A stretch of DNA of 64,000 nt from Pedobacter ginsenosidimutans (GTDB taxonomy: Bacteria > Bacteroidota > Bacteroidia > Sphingobacteriales > Sphingobacteriaceae). Every line of letters starts with the position of its first letter. Position 1 is the first letter of the stretch. Made by a program: the position numbers and the translations under genes. The notes beneath the pieces are model-generated. The model was not told the DNA's origin. It did not search any database and saw nothing but the letters and a program-made list of their open reading frames with translations. Shown here one piece after another: positions 43,012-53,300 of this stretch. Location: positions 1 to 64,000 of the forward strand of contig NZ_LMZQ01000014.1 of NCBI RefSeq assembly GCF_001442625.1, given 5' to 3'.

Positions 43012-44553
43012 ATGATGAAAAAATTTATCTTATCTGCGGCTGTATTCTGCAGTTCTATTTTAGTGCATGCACAAAGCGAAACCCCGTTAACCATTAAACC
43101 TGCTGGCGATCAGATGGTTAGCAAGCACATTTACGGTCATTTTTCCGAGCATTTGGGTCGTTGCATTTATGATGGTTTTTGGGTGGATGAAAATTCGACT
43201 ATTCCCAATAAAGGAAGAATCCGTTTAGATATTGTAGATGCTTTAAAGAAGATAAAAGTTCCAAACCTCCGTTGGCCGGGTGGCTGCTTTGCCGATGAAT
43301 ACCATTGGAGAGATGGCATAGGGCCGAGAAACCAACGCCCGAAAATGGTAAATACCAACTGGGGCGGCGTAACTGAAGACAATAGTTTTGGTACACACGA
43401 ATTTCTAGACCTCTGTCAGACGCTCGATTGCGAACCTTACATTGCAGGTAATGTAGGCAGCGGAACCGTTGAAGAAATGGCCAAATGGGTAGAATACCTG
43501 AACTTTGATGGTGTAAGCCCAATGACGGCCATCCGCAGCCAAAATGGTAGAGAAAAACCCTGGAAAGTTTCTTTCTGGGGCGTGGGTAACGAAAGCTGGG
43601 GTTGCGGAGGAAACATGACGCCTGCTTATTATTCTGATTTATACCGCAGGTATGCCACTTATGCACGTAATTATCCGGGCGCTCCGTTAAAAAGAATTGC
43701 CAGCGGCGCAAATTCTGACGATTACAACTGGACAGAAACCTGTATGAAAAACATCGGCAACCAGATGTGGGGATTAACTTTACACTATTACACCATCCCA
43801 ACAGGAAACTGGGGCAAAAAAGGATCGGCTACCAAATTTGATGAGGCACAATACTTTTCGACCATGAAAAATTGTTTAAAAATGGAAGAACTGGTAACCA
43901 AACACTCAGCAATAATGGATAAATACGATCCTAAAAAGAAAGTGGCTTTAGTGGTTGACGAATGGGGAATCTGGACGGATGTAGAGCCTGGAACAAACCC
44001 TGGTTTCTTGTATCAACAGAACAGTTTACGCGATGCTTTAATTGCCGGCACAACTTTGAATATCTTTAATAACCACTCCGATCGTGTTAAAGTAGCCAAC
44101 CTGGCACAAACAATTAATGTTTTACAGGCCTTAATTTTAACCGAAAAGGATAAAATGATCTTAACCCCTACTTATCATGTTTTTGATCTGTACAAAGTGC
44201 ATCAGGATGCCAGATATCTACCAATTGCCTTTACCAGTCCTGATTATACTGTAGGCGATCAAAAAATTCCGGCTTTAAATGTTTCTGCCTCTCAGGATGC
44301 AAGCGGCGCTATTCATATTTCGTTGGTAAACTTAGATCCAAACAAGAAAATTGCCTTAAGTACCGTTTTAGATGGTTTAAAATGGAGCTCAGTTACAGGA
44401 CAGATTTTAACCTCGGCCAAACTTACCGATGTAAATACATTTAGCGATTCGGACAAAGTACACAATGCAAAATTTACAGGCGCAAAAAAATCAGGAAATT
44501 CGCTTAAAGTTGAGTTGCCTGCGCAATCGGTTGTGGTACTCGAATTAAAATAA
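43012..44553 (+). CDS. Alpha-L-arabinofuranosidase, GH51 (second type)
   Basis: This 513-aa secreted enzyme has a signal peptide (MMKKFILSAAVFCSSILVHAQ) and the AbfA-type GH51 fold. Visible motifs are HIYGHFSEHLGRCIYDGFWV, NLRWPGGCFADEYHWRDGIG, acid/base Glu194 in GVGNESWGCGG and nucleophile Glu317 in VVDEWGIW. It is shorter than the upstream GH51 and lacks its CBM-like insert, so the two probably differ in preferred linkage. The next gene starts one base after its stop. Confidence 0.94.
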   Translation: MMKKFILSAAVFCSSILVHAQSETPLTIKPAGDQMVSKHIYGHFSEHLGRCIYDGFWVDENSTIPNKGRIRLDIVDALKKIKVPNLRWPGGCFADEYHWRDGIGPRNQRPKMVNTNWGGVTEDNSFGTHEFLDLCQTLDCEPYIAGNVGSGTVEEMAKWVEYLNFDGVSPMTAIRSQNGREKPWKVSFWGVGNESWGCGGNMTPAYYSDLYRRYATYARNYPGAPLKRIASGANSDDYNWTETCMKNIGNQMWGLTLHYYTIPTGNWGKKGSATKFDEAQYFSTMKNCLKMEELVTKHSAIMDKYDPKKKVALVVDEWGIWTDVEPGTNPGFLYQQNSLRDALIAGTTLNIFNNHSDRVKVANLAQTINVLQALILTEKDKMILTPTYHVFDLYKVHQDARYLPIAFTSPDYTVGDQKIPALNVSASQDASGAIHISLVNLDPNKKIALSTVLDGLKWSSVTGQILTSAKLTDVNTFSDSDKVHNAKFTGAKKSGNSLKVELPAQSVVVLELK

Positions 44554-44554
44554 A

Positions 44555-45493
44555 ATGATGAAAAAACTCATATACCTCTTTATAATCTTACTATCGGCTT
44601 GCTTTAATGCCCAGGCACAGTCGAAAAAGGAGGTTTATCTCTTTGCCTATTTCAAAGGTAATGGGGAAGACGGGTTGCACCTGGCCTATAGTAACGATGC
44701 TTACAAATGGACCGCGCTTAAAAATGACCAATCGTTCCTTACACCTACGGTAAGCAAAGATAAATTGATGAGAGATCCTTGTATTATCCGGGGGGCTGAT
44801 GGCTTATTTCACATGGTTTGGACAGTAAGCTGGAAAGATAAAGGAATTGGTTATGCCAGTTCGAAAGACCTGATTAACTGGAGCACACAGCAGTTTTTGC
44901 CTGTAATGGCTAAAGAAGATGGTGCGAGAAATACCTGGGCACCTGAAATCACCTACGACAGCCGCACTAAAACCTATATGATTTATTGGGCTACAACGAT
45001 TACAGGTAAGTTTAATGAAACGGCCTCAACTGAAGAAAGCGGTTACAATCACAGAATGTATTACGTTACAACCAAAGATTTCAAAACCTATTCGGAAACC
45101 AAACTGCTTTACGATCCGGGTTTTAATGTAATTGATGCTACTATTGTAAAAAATGGGAAACAGTTTATCATGTTTTTAAAAGACGAGACCCGCGAGCCTG
45201 CTCAAAAGAATATCAAAATAGCTTATGCCGATCAATTGATTGGTCCTTACAGCAAAGCTGGAAATCCAATTACTGGGAATTACTGGGCAGAAGGACCAAC
45301 AACCTTAAAAATCGGCAATAACTGGATGGTTTATTTTGATAAGTACCGCGACCATAAATATGGCGCAATCCAATCTGCAGGTTTAAAAAACTGGACCGAT
45401 GTTTCTGATAAAATCTCCTTACCAAAAGGTTTAAGGCACGGAACTATACTAACAATTAAGAAAAAAGAACTGGAAACCTTATTAAAGCAATAA
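44555..45493 (+). CDS. GH43-type arabinosidase
   Basis: This 312-aa secreted five-bladed propeller enzyme has a signal peptide (about 1-22). The GH43 acidic triad is visible: Asp in LMRDPCIIRG, Asp in NVIDATIVKN and Glu in NYWAEGPTTL. Blade segments include LFHMVWTVSWKDKGIGYA and TYMIYWATTITG. It would remove arabinose or xylose from oligosaccharides together with the two GH51 enzymes upstream. It ends the plus-strand operon, facing the GH127/146 gene across a repeat-rich gap. Confidence 0.88.
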   Translation: MMKKLIYLFIILLSACFNAQAQSKKEVYLFAYFKGNGEDGLHLAYSNDAYKWTALKNDQSFLTPTVSKDKLMRDPCIIRGADGLFHMVWTVSWKDKGIGYASSKDLINWSTQQFLPVMAKEDGARNTWAPEITYDSRTKTYMIYWATTITGKFNETASTEESGYNHRMYYVTTKDFKTYSETKLLYDPGFNVIDATIVKNGKQFIMFLKDETREPAQKNIKIAYADQLIGPYSKAGNPITGNYWAEGPTTLKIGNNWMVYFDKYRDHKYGAIQSAGLKNWTDVSDKISLPKGLRHGTILTIKKKELETLLKQ

Positions 45494-45870
45494 AACATGC
45501 TAAAGAGTATAAAACTTTCTCAAATAAGGTCCTGAAACAAGTTCAGGAGGACGATCGCATTGGATAATTCACCCGTGGTCTGTGTCCGCACAGATCACAT
45601 TGTTAAATCACATCAATTTACCTGCCACCCGTCATGCTGAACTTGTTTTACTACGTAGCTTTCCGCTTCGCTACAGGTCAGCATCTTTATAGTCTACACA
45701 TATCCACTTCAAAAACCTTCCTCATAGATCCTGACCACGAAGTAGCTATTAGACCATTGAACACAATAAACACAACTAATAAAACAAGTTCAGGAGGACG
45801 ATCGATTTGAATAATGCTAGTGGTCTGTGAGGACACAGACCACGGAATAAGGCGAAATGACGCCAGCTAT
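45494..45870. repeat. Repeat-rich gap between convergent arabinan genes
   Basis: No gene is seen. A direct repeat of about 45 bp starts near 45538 and again near 45785 (offset 247), each with AAGTTCAGGAGGACGATCG and then a GTGGTCTGTG hairpin. The hairpin at 45820-45843 is a perfect 10-bp stem (GTGGTCTGTG, loop AGGA, CACAGACCAC). The one at 45575-45598 has one wobble pair. Between them, 45631-45684 holds a GTCATGCTGA...TCAGCAT element. The perfect hairpin may block read-through from both sides. Confidence 0.75.
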
Positions 45871-48216
45871 CTATCTCACCAACCTCACCTCATATATATT
45901 TGCAGTAGCTGATCCCTGATCGGCAACAAATTTCACTTCTAAATCTGCTTTTAATAGCTCTTTGGGGATTAGGTATTCCTGTGTATAAAAAGTATCACCT
46001 TTGTTTCCATCCAACTTTACTTTTTCAATTACAACGCCATTAATCAAAATAGAAAAGTTTTTATTCTTTTCTTTTCCGTAATAAGTTAAACTCAGCTTAT
46101 TTGCCGATAAATCTTTATTTTTAAGCACATAACTAAACCATGCTTTTCCGTTTCTAAAATGCCTTTCCTGATAAGTTCCGTTATCGGTTTGCTCACCTTT
46201 AAAATTGTGATCCGATTCTGGCTGTTGCTCTCCGGTATTGATCAGATCGACGGTTCGCTGTTCCGTTTTCATTTTTTCTTCTTCTGCCAGCTTAATCGCC
46301 TTTGCACGCTCTGGCAATGCCTCTGTGCTGCTGTAAGGGAAATAAACCACATACCGCTTTTCGGCCAGGGTATAAAAAGGAACCAATTTTAAAGATTTAT
46401 ATTTTGGCTGATAGATCGCATTTTGAGCACTGAAGGTTAAACTGTTTTTATCAATCAAAGTAATTTCATTTGCTAAGGTATTTTTAGTTCCTGTAACGAG
46501 TGGTGCATCGCTGATCGGGAATAATGGTCCTGAAGCAATATGCCCCATCCTACTGCCATCGGCTAATAAATTAGGTTGATTTAATGTATCCATCGCCGCA
46601 GCGAGCACAACCGGGCCACGAAGAAAGGCCACCCAATCTGAACCATCGGGCATAAACTCAGTGGTGGTGTGCATGGGCAAGGAAATGTTAAGCACATCAC
46701 CGGTAGCCCAAACACGATCGATACTGGCATACCCATTCGCATTACTTTTGGTGGCAACTTTTTTTCCATTCACCAAAACAGTCATTTTTCCTGGCTCTAC
46801 CCAGGATGGCCGACGGAAATGTAAAACAAAACGGTGTTTGTTTTTTACCTGAAGTTTAATCGTTGTATTTTCTGCATCAGGAAAAAGCGTTTGTTGTGTA
46901 AGCTGAATACCTTTTTCCTTCCAGTTTAAGGTAGAAGGAATGAAAAGGTTTACGTACACATCATTCTTGTTATGAGCATAAATCAGCTCCCCATATTTAC
47001 CATGGTTTTCCAATCCCGAGCCTACGCAGCACCAAAAACTCTCCTGCGGACTCGAATAAGTACGATAATGCCCCGGCCGCATCGGTGTAAAATATACAAA
47101 ACCACCTTCTGGCCGCTGCGAAGAGAGGATATGATTATAAAGCGTACGTTCGTAATAATCGAGATATGTGTTAGAAGGCGCGGCCAAAAATAGCTGTTTG
47201 GTGAGCTTCAGCATATTGTAGGAATTGCAGGTTTCTGGGCCTTCCCGCGATTCAGTCATCGAAGAAAAGTTATTGGCCGGATGAAAGTGCTCTCTAACAC
47301 TATTTCCACCTATGGCCACCGTTCTATGTTCTACTACTGTTTTCCAAAAGAAAGCAGCCGCATTTGCCCAGGAAGGATCTTTATCCAACAAGGCGACCTG
47401 CTCAAAACCAATCACCTTAGGAATCTGTGTGTTTGCGTGCAGACCATTCAGGGAATCAGTATTTTTTAATAGTGGATTTAGAATGGATTGATCCGAAAAC
47501 CGTTTTGCGAGTTGAAGATACTTTTGATTACCCGTTATCGCATAAACATGTGCGAAAGTTTCATTCAACCCACCATGTTCGCTTTTTAGCAGTTCTTGTA
47601 CTTGCTGATCAGATAAATCCGAAACCAGATCAACACACCAATCGGTGAGTTTTAGGAGCATCTGCTTTGCTTTTGCATTACCTGCAACCGCATAAGCATC
47701 GTAAAGCCCTGCATAAATTTTGTGGATATTGTACAAAGGAACCCACTTTCCATTCAGCGAAAAACTCGACGACCTGATGTTGCCTGCTTTGATCTCCTTC
47801 CAGATTTCTTTGCCACCAGGAATACCTGCCAAATAGCCATTACCATTTTTTACCTGGCATTTATCCAGTTCAGCAATCATGTATTCCATTCGGTCTTTAA
47901 CCTTTATATCACCGGTTGAAGCATACATTAAAGCCAGAGCAGACAAATAATGTCCGCCGATATGCCCGTCTAAACCTGTGTTTTCCCAGTTTCCGTAAGA
48001 TGCCGCTTTAGGTTTTAATCCTGCCTCCCTGAGGTAAGGCGCCAAAAGCCTGTCTGCATCTAACGAAAGCATGTATTTTTTATCGGTTTCCTGAGCCTGT
48101 TTAAAAGGCCCTTCGAGCAAACGGACTTCCGTTAAGTTAAATGGCTGCAAACTCGCTTGTCCGAAAGTAGTTCCATGCAGGGCGGTAAACAATACAGCGA
48201 TAATTATTTTTTTCAT
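45871..48216 (-). CDS. Beta-L-arabinofuranosidase, GH127/GH146 type
   Basis: This 781-aa secreted enzyme has a signal peptide (about 1-19) and the (alpha/alpha)6 barrel of the former DUF1680 family. The metal-binding set is complete: Glu328 and Cys330 in GPETCNSYN, and Cys396-Cys397 in SFWCCVGSG, matching the zinc-binding Glu and Cys cluster of HypBA1, in which one Cys is the nucleophile. Beta-sandwich domains follow, and a C-terminal DUF6805-like segment (about 660-781) favours GH146 over GH127. It would remove beta-L-arabinofuranose caps. The CE12 gene lies 21 bp upstream in the same operon. Confidence 0.9.
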   Translation of the reverse strand: MKKIIIAVLFTALHGTTFGQASLQPFNLTEVRLLEGPFKQAQETDKKYMLSLDADRLLAPYLREAGLKPKAASYGNWENTGLDGHIGGHYLSALALMYASTGDIKVKDRMEYMIAELDKCQVKNGNGYLAGIPGGKEIWKEIKAGNIRSSSFSLNGKWVPLYNIHKIYAGLYDAYAVAGNAKAKQMLLKLTDWCVDLVSDLSDQQVQELLKSEHGGLNETFAHVYAITGNQKYLQLAKRFSDQSILNPLLKNTDSLNGLHANTQIPKVIGFEQVALLDKDPSWANAAAFFWKTVVEHRTVAIGGNSVREHFHPANNFSSMTESREGPETCNSYNMLKLTKQLFLAAPSNTYLDYYERTLYNHILSSQRPEGGFVYFTPMRPGHYRTYSSPQESFWCCVGSGLENHGKYGELIYAHNKNDVYVNLFIPSTLNWKEKGIQLTQQTLFPDAENTTIKLQVKNKHRFVLHFRRPSWVEPGKMTVLVNGKKVATKSNANGYASIDRVWATGDVLNISLPMHTTTEFMPDGSDWVAFLRGPVVLAAAMDTLNQPNLLADGSRMGHIASGPLFPISDAPLVTGTKNTLANEITLIDKNSLTFSAQNAIYQPKYKSLKLVPFYTLAEKRYVVYFPYSSTEALPERAKAIKLAEEEKMKTEQRTVDLINTGEQQPESDHNFKGEQTDNGTYQERHFRNGKAWFSYVLKNKDLSANKLSLTYYGKEKNKNFSILINGVVIEKVKLDGNKGDTFYTQEYLIPKELLKADLEVKFVADQGSATANIYEVRLVR

Positions 48217-48237
48217 CTTTATAAGTAATATGTTATT

Positions 48238-49566
48238 TTAATTCCCATCTGGCTTAACTATACTGCTTTTGGGGCTCTCTGGCCAGTGCCAGTCCGCAGG
48301 ATTATCTGGTTTTGCCGGATCAAATTTTGGCAGATCATCTACCAGATATTTTGCTATGCCTAATTTCTGCTCCTTAATACCTAAAATGATGCATTGTGCA
48401 ATTTCATAAGCACCATAAGGATTAAAGTGTGTATTATCGGCCAATGCCTTATCCTGACCTGGATAACTGTTTGCAGGATAATGAACAAAGGCTTTTTTCG
48501 ATGGCTCTTCGCCTAAAGCATTAAACAAAATCGACGTCATGGCATTCAGGTCAATTAAAGCAACTTTCTCTTCGGCAGCAACCTTACGTGCAGCATCAGG
48601 AAAATCGCCAAGAGAATTTGCAATTTTTCCATCGGGGCCAAAAGATCTTCTACTGGTTGAGGTAACCACAACAGGGATTCCTCCTTTTTTCCTCACTTCT
48701 GAAATAAATGTTTTTAACCTTTCGGTATACGATTTATAAGCGCCATCGTTGGGCCCTTTATCTTTTTGATCGTTGTGCCCAAATTCAATAAAAAGGTAAT
48801 CGCCAGGTTTCATAATACTTAAAACCTTCGCTAATCTTTTGCTCCCTAAAAATGAACCCAGTGTTAAGCCAGATTCAGCATGATTGGCAATCGCAACGCC
48901 AGGTTTAAAAAAACGGGGAATCATCTGTCCCCATGATGCCCATGGCTCATCATCCTGGTTCACCACAGTTGAGTTCCCTGCCAAGAAAACGGTAACCTGA
49001 TCCTCAACCTTCGTAATTTCGAGCGCTTGCAGTGCCGTTTGATGGTCAAACTCCAAAGTAAGTTTATCATCCCAATCGAGTTTGGTAAGTTCGCGTGGTT
49101 TTAACGAAACCAATTGCCCGCCAGTAATATGTTTATCTTTAATATTTACGATAAAAGTTTTAGTTAGCGATTGCCCAAATGTGGTTTTCACATTTTCGAG
49201 CATCAACCTTCTCGATTCTGCCTTTACTGTGCTTAATGCGGGGCCTTTTGGATCGCCAAGCGTGACTGTTATTTTGTAATTACCTTCTGGAACGGTTACC
49301 GAAAAATAAAAAGATTTATCACTTTTCACCAGATCAGAAGTTAAAAAATTCTTCCCGCCATAATCTACTCCATCAACTTTCGAATCAAAATCGAAACCAT
49401 AACCCTTTTCTTTACTGTAAACATCAGTTGGCAAAACCGGCGTATAACCTTTAGCAACCTTTCCGGTACCAAAATCAAATTTGTAATTGGTTTTTTCCTG
49501 GGCCTGGGATAGATTGACAATTAAACCAAGAAAAATGAATGGCTTAATAAACTTTTGAATGCTCAT
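48238..49566 (-). CDS. CE12 acetylesterase with N-terminal carbohydrate-binding-like domain
   Basis: This 442-aa secreted protein has a signal peptide (about 1-22), an N-terminal beta-sandwich of about 150 residues (YKFDFGTGKVAKGYTPV; YKITVTLGDPKGPA), and a C-terminal SGNH esterase. Esterase blocks are VFLAGNSTVV with the catalytic Ser, IANHAESGLTLGSF, FIEFGHNDQKD and DNTHFNPYGAYEIA with Asp and His. It is a third CE12-type enzyme, of different architecture from the two at 31992-33668. It leads a two-gene minus-strand operon. No CAGGAT-type site lies upstream, only TTTAACCAAAT near 49630. Confidence 0.9.
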   Translation of the reverse strand: MSIQKFIKPFIFLGLIVNLSQAQEKTNYKFDFGTGKVAKGYTPVLPTDVYSKEKGYGFDFDSKVDGVDYGGKNFLTSDLVKSDKSFYFSVTVPEGNYKITVTLGDPKGPALSTVKAESRRLMLENVKTTFGQSLTKTFIVNIKDKHITGGQLVSLKPRELTKLDWDDKLTLEFDHQTALQALEITKVEDQVTVFLAGNSTVVNQDDEPWASWGQMIPRFFKPGVAIANHAESGLTLGSFLGSKRLAKVLSIMKPGDYLFIEFGHNDQKDKGPNDGAYKSYTERLKTFISEVRKKGGIPVVVTSTSRRSFGPDGKIANSLGDFPDAARKVAAEEKVALIDLNAMTSILFNALGEEPSKKAFVHYPANSYPGQDKALADNTHFNPYGAYEIAQCIILGIKEQKLGIAKYLVDDLPKFDPAKPDNPADWHWPESPKSSIVKPDGN

Positions 49567-50352
49567 ATGCTTAAGGTTTGGAAGATCTGTTTGATGAATA
49601 AATCCATCATAATCGCTTTCCTATAAAATTTGGTTAAATAAACGTCTTAATAACATTTATAAACGAATATATAAAAACAATTCCCAATTTAAACGAGAAT
49701 GAGTTGTGTATTTAAAATTTAAGCATTTTTTTAATAAAAGTACATTGCCGTAAAACTCAAAAAACAACAAACATTCAATTATCAGTACTAATTAATACTA
49801 CAAAGATAAACCATTCAAAACACCCTATAAATTTCTTCAATTTTTAATTAAAAAACTATAAGTCCAAGAAATATTAAGCCATAAGACCAAAAACCCCATT
49901 TCACGAGCTAAAATCAATAAAAACTTGATAATTTTTAGTCAAAAAATTAAAAAAATTAAACACAAAGCGTATAAAATCAGTTCATTATAAAAATAAATCT
50001 GTAAATTAACCCATTATTAATACTAACTCAATATGGATAGTCTTTTTTTGTATTTGAAATTTAAATACACTACATAAAGAACCATAATTGAAAATATTAA
50101 TTAGATTTTTGTTCATAAAATTCATTTTTAAATGAAAAAACAGGTTGCTTTTTAAACGCTTGTTCAGTTCATTCATTTATAAATTTTTAAAACAAATTGA
50201 CTTAACCAAGTCGTATATTAGTCTAATTAATCATACACACTAATTGCAGCCCTAAAAAGCGCTGTTATTGCGTATTACGGGCAGGCATAAAGAACCATTA
50301 TGTTTCGCTTTTAGTCATCCATCAAACAGAAGAAGTAGAAAAATCTAAAGCC
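49567..50352. other. AT-rich intergenic region upstream of the PKS operon
   Basis: No gene is seen in these 786 bp, which are very A/T rich and lie between divergent operons. A 16-base sequence, CATAAAGAACCATWAT, occurs at 50073-50088 and again at 50286-50301 with one difference. A small inverted repeat GACTT-AACC-AAGTC is at 50199-50212. These may be regulator sites for the PKS operon, but I cannot assign a promoter with confidence. Confidence 0.4.
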
Positions 50353-53300
50353 ATGAACAAATACGCCATTATTGGAGTAACTCCTTTCGAAATCCCTGAT
50401 AGTAAATTGGTTTCTAATTTACAAAAAGCAGATTGCTTTCCAGTTCTCAGTCTTGGGCACAACATAACCGAAACCGAAAACGCACTTCATTCACTTGTGG
50501 AGTTGGGTATTTCAGATTTTGGTGTAAGCATCAATTCGGCGGTATTCGCCAACATTGATCTTCCTGCCCAGGTAAGTTTAATTATTGCGCCATATGATTT
50601 CATGATAAAGCGTAAAACATCTGCAAAAATTATCTATCAGGTTTTTGATCTCGAATCGGCACTGGCTGCACAAGCAAAGGGTGCCGATGGAATCATAGTG
50701 AAAGGAAATGAAGGTGCTGGCCGTGTGGCTTACGAATCTTCTTTTGTACTTTTTCAACGGATTATTAAAGAAATTACACATATTCCGGTTTGGGTTCAGG
50801 GTGGTGTAGGTATTCATAGTGCGGCCTCTTTAATTGCTCAAGGCGCAGCAGGGATTATTTTAGATAGCCAACTCGCCTTATTCCCAGAATGTTCTGCTCC
50901 TGAAGATTTAAAAACTGTTTGTGGTAAGTTAAGCGGAACAGAAACCAAACTGATCGATAACTGCCGCGTATTGGCCCGTCCAAATTCGCCGGCATTGCCA
51001 GAAGATATAGATTATAATGGTCTTCAAAAACATTTTAATGGTTACAATCTGGAAACAAATTATCTTCCAATGGGTCAGGATATTGCCCTATCGATAGACC
51101 TGGTTACCAAATATAAAAAGCTTGATAAGTTGGTTTTTGGCATAAAAGAAGCCATTTACGGCCATTTAAAACAGGCCAAAGCCATCAATGTAATAAAAGC
51201 GAATAACTCGCTTGCTAAAGATTTAAACATCACCTACCCTATTGCACAGGGCCCAATGACCAGGGTAAGCGATGTAGCGCCGTTTGCAGATGCAGTTTCG
51301 GAAGCTGGTGCCTTATCGTTTATAGCGTTATCCTTGCTAAAGGGTGAATCTGCAAAAAACCTGATCGAAGAAACTAAAAAACTGGCTGGCGAAAAAACCT
51401 GGGGCGTAGGCATTTTAGGTTTTGCACCACAAGCGCTTAGAGATGAGCAACAAGAATATATTTTAAATGCAAAACCTCCTGTTTTACTAATTGCAGGCGG
51501 AAGACCATCGCAGGCCAAGCCCTTCGAAAAAGCAGGGATAAAAACTTTTCTTCATGTGCCCTCTGCTTCTCTTTTAGATATGTTTTTAAAAGAAGGCGCT
51601 AAACGTTTCGTATTCGAAGGCCGCGAATGTGGCGGCCACGTAGGCCCCCTATCCAGCATGGTATTGTGGGAAAAACAGATTGAACGTTTGTTAAAGGAAG
51701 AAAATCCGGAAAGCATCAGCGTTTTCTTTGCCGGTGGCATTCACGATTCTTTTTCTACTGCATTCATTTCAGTAATGACAGCTCCTTTAGCTGCTAAAGG
51801 AATGAAAATCGGTGTATTAATGGGCACCGCTTATTTATACACCAAAGAAGCTGTAAGCACAGGCGCCATTTTGGATAAATTCCAACACGAAGCCATGCAG
51901 GCAAATGAAACTGTACTGCTTGAAACCGCTCCAGGACATGAAACCAGGTGTTTAAATTCTTCATTTGCCACTTTCTTTAACGAAGAAAAAAAGAAACTTC
52001 AGGCAGAGGGAATGGATAAAAAAGAAATCTGGGCAAAACTGGAAACACTAAATGTTGGCCGTTTACGTATTGCCGCAAAAGGTATAGAAAGACGCGGCGA
52101 TGAACTGGTAAAAATCGACGAAGCTGAACAAACTGACCTGGGCATGTATATGATCGGTCAGATTGCACCGATGCATAAAGAGGTGATGTCATTGCTCGAT
52201 CTTCACCAGGATGTAGCCGAAAATAACTATACACATATTTTAGACGCCACACTTTCTTCACCTCCTGAAAATAAAACCAAAGCTTTAGATGTAGCTATTG
52301 TAGGTATGGCCTGTATTTTCCCTGGAGCTAAAAACCTCGAAGAATACTGGCGTAACATCATTCTAGGCAAAGATTCGGTAACCGAAGTACCGGACGAAAG
52401 ATGGAACAAAGAACTATATTATAATCCAGACTCTACTGCTGGCGATATGTCGCACTCTAAATGGGGCGGTTTTATCCCGAGGATAGATTTTGATCCCTTA
52501 GAATTTGGTATTCCACCACAATCGCTTGCGGCTATTGAGCCTACCCAATTATTAACCTTAATGGTGGCCAAGCAGGCCATGCAGCACGCAGGTTATGCTG
52601 ATGGTGGTGTTGACAATGAAAATGTATCTGTTATTATCGGTGCTGAAGGTGGAAACGATCTTGCCAACAGTTATAGTTTCAGAGGTTTTTACAAGCAGGT
52701 TTTTGGCGAAATGCCAGCCGAAGTAGATGCCGTATTACCAAAAACAACAGAAGATTCTTTCCCTGGTATTTTGGCGAATGTAATTTCTGGCAGGATCACC
52801 AACAGGTTAAATCTGGGCGGTCGGAATTATACGGTTGATGCGGCCTGCGCTTCATCTTTGGCAGCAATAGACCTGGCTTGTCAGGAGTTATTTTTAGAAA
52901 AATCGGATATGGTTTTGGCCGGTGGAGCAGATCTGCACAACAGTATTAACGATTACCTCATGTTCTCGAGCACACATGCCCTTTCTAAAAAAGGAAGGTG
53001 TGCCACTTTTGATTCCGAAGCAGATGGAATTGCCCTTGGCGAAGGTATTGCCATGATCGTATTAAAAAGATATGATGATGCTTTACGCGATGGTGATACA
53101 ATTTATTCTATTATTAAAGGTGTAGGTGGATCAAGCGACGGCAAAAGCCTTGGTTTAACTGCGCCACGTAAAAACGGACAGGTAAATGCTTTAGAAAGGG
53201 CTTATAGCCAGGCTGGAATTACGCCATCACTGATAGGCCTGGTAGAAGCACATGGTACCGGCACAGTGGTTGGTGATAAAACTGAAATCAGTGCATTAAC

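Noticed and set aside
43199..43801. A 200-codon minus-strand frame opposite the second GH51 gene
   Set aside because: It is a shadow of the GH51 coding sequence, whose catalytic motifs are complete.
45820..45843. The perfect GTGGTCTGTG hairpin as a classical terminator
   Set aside because: It has no T run on either side and it belongs to the dispersed repeat family, so I list it as a repeat with only a possible termination role.
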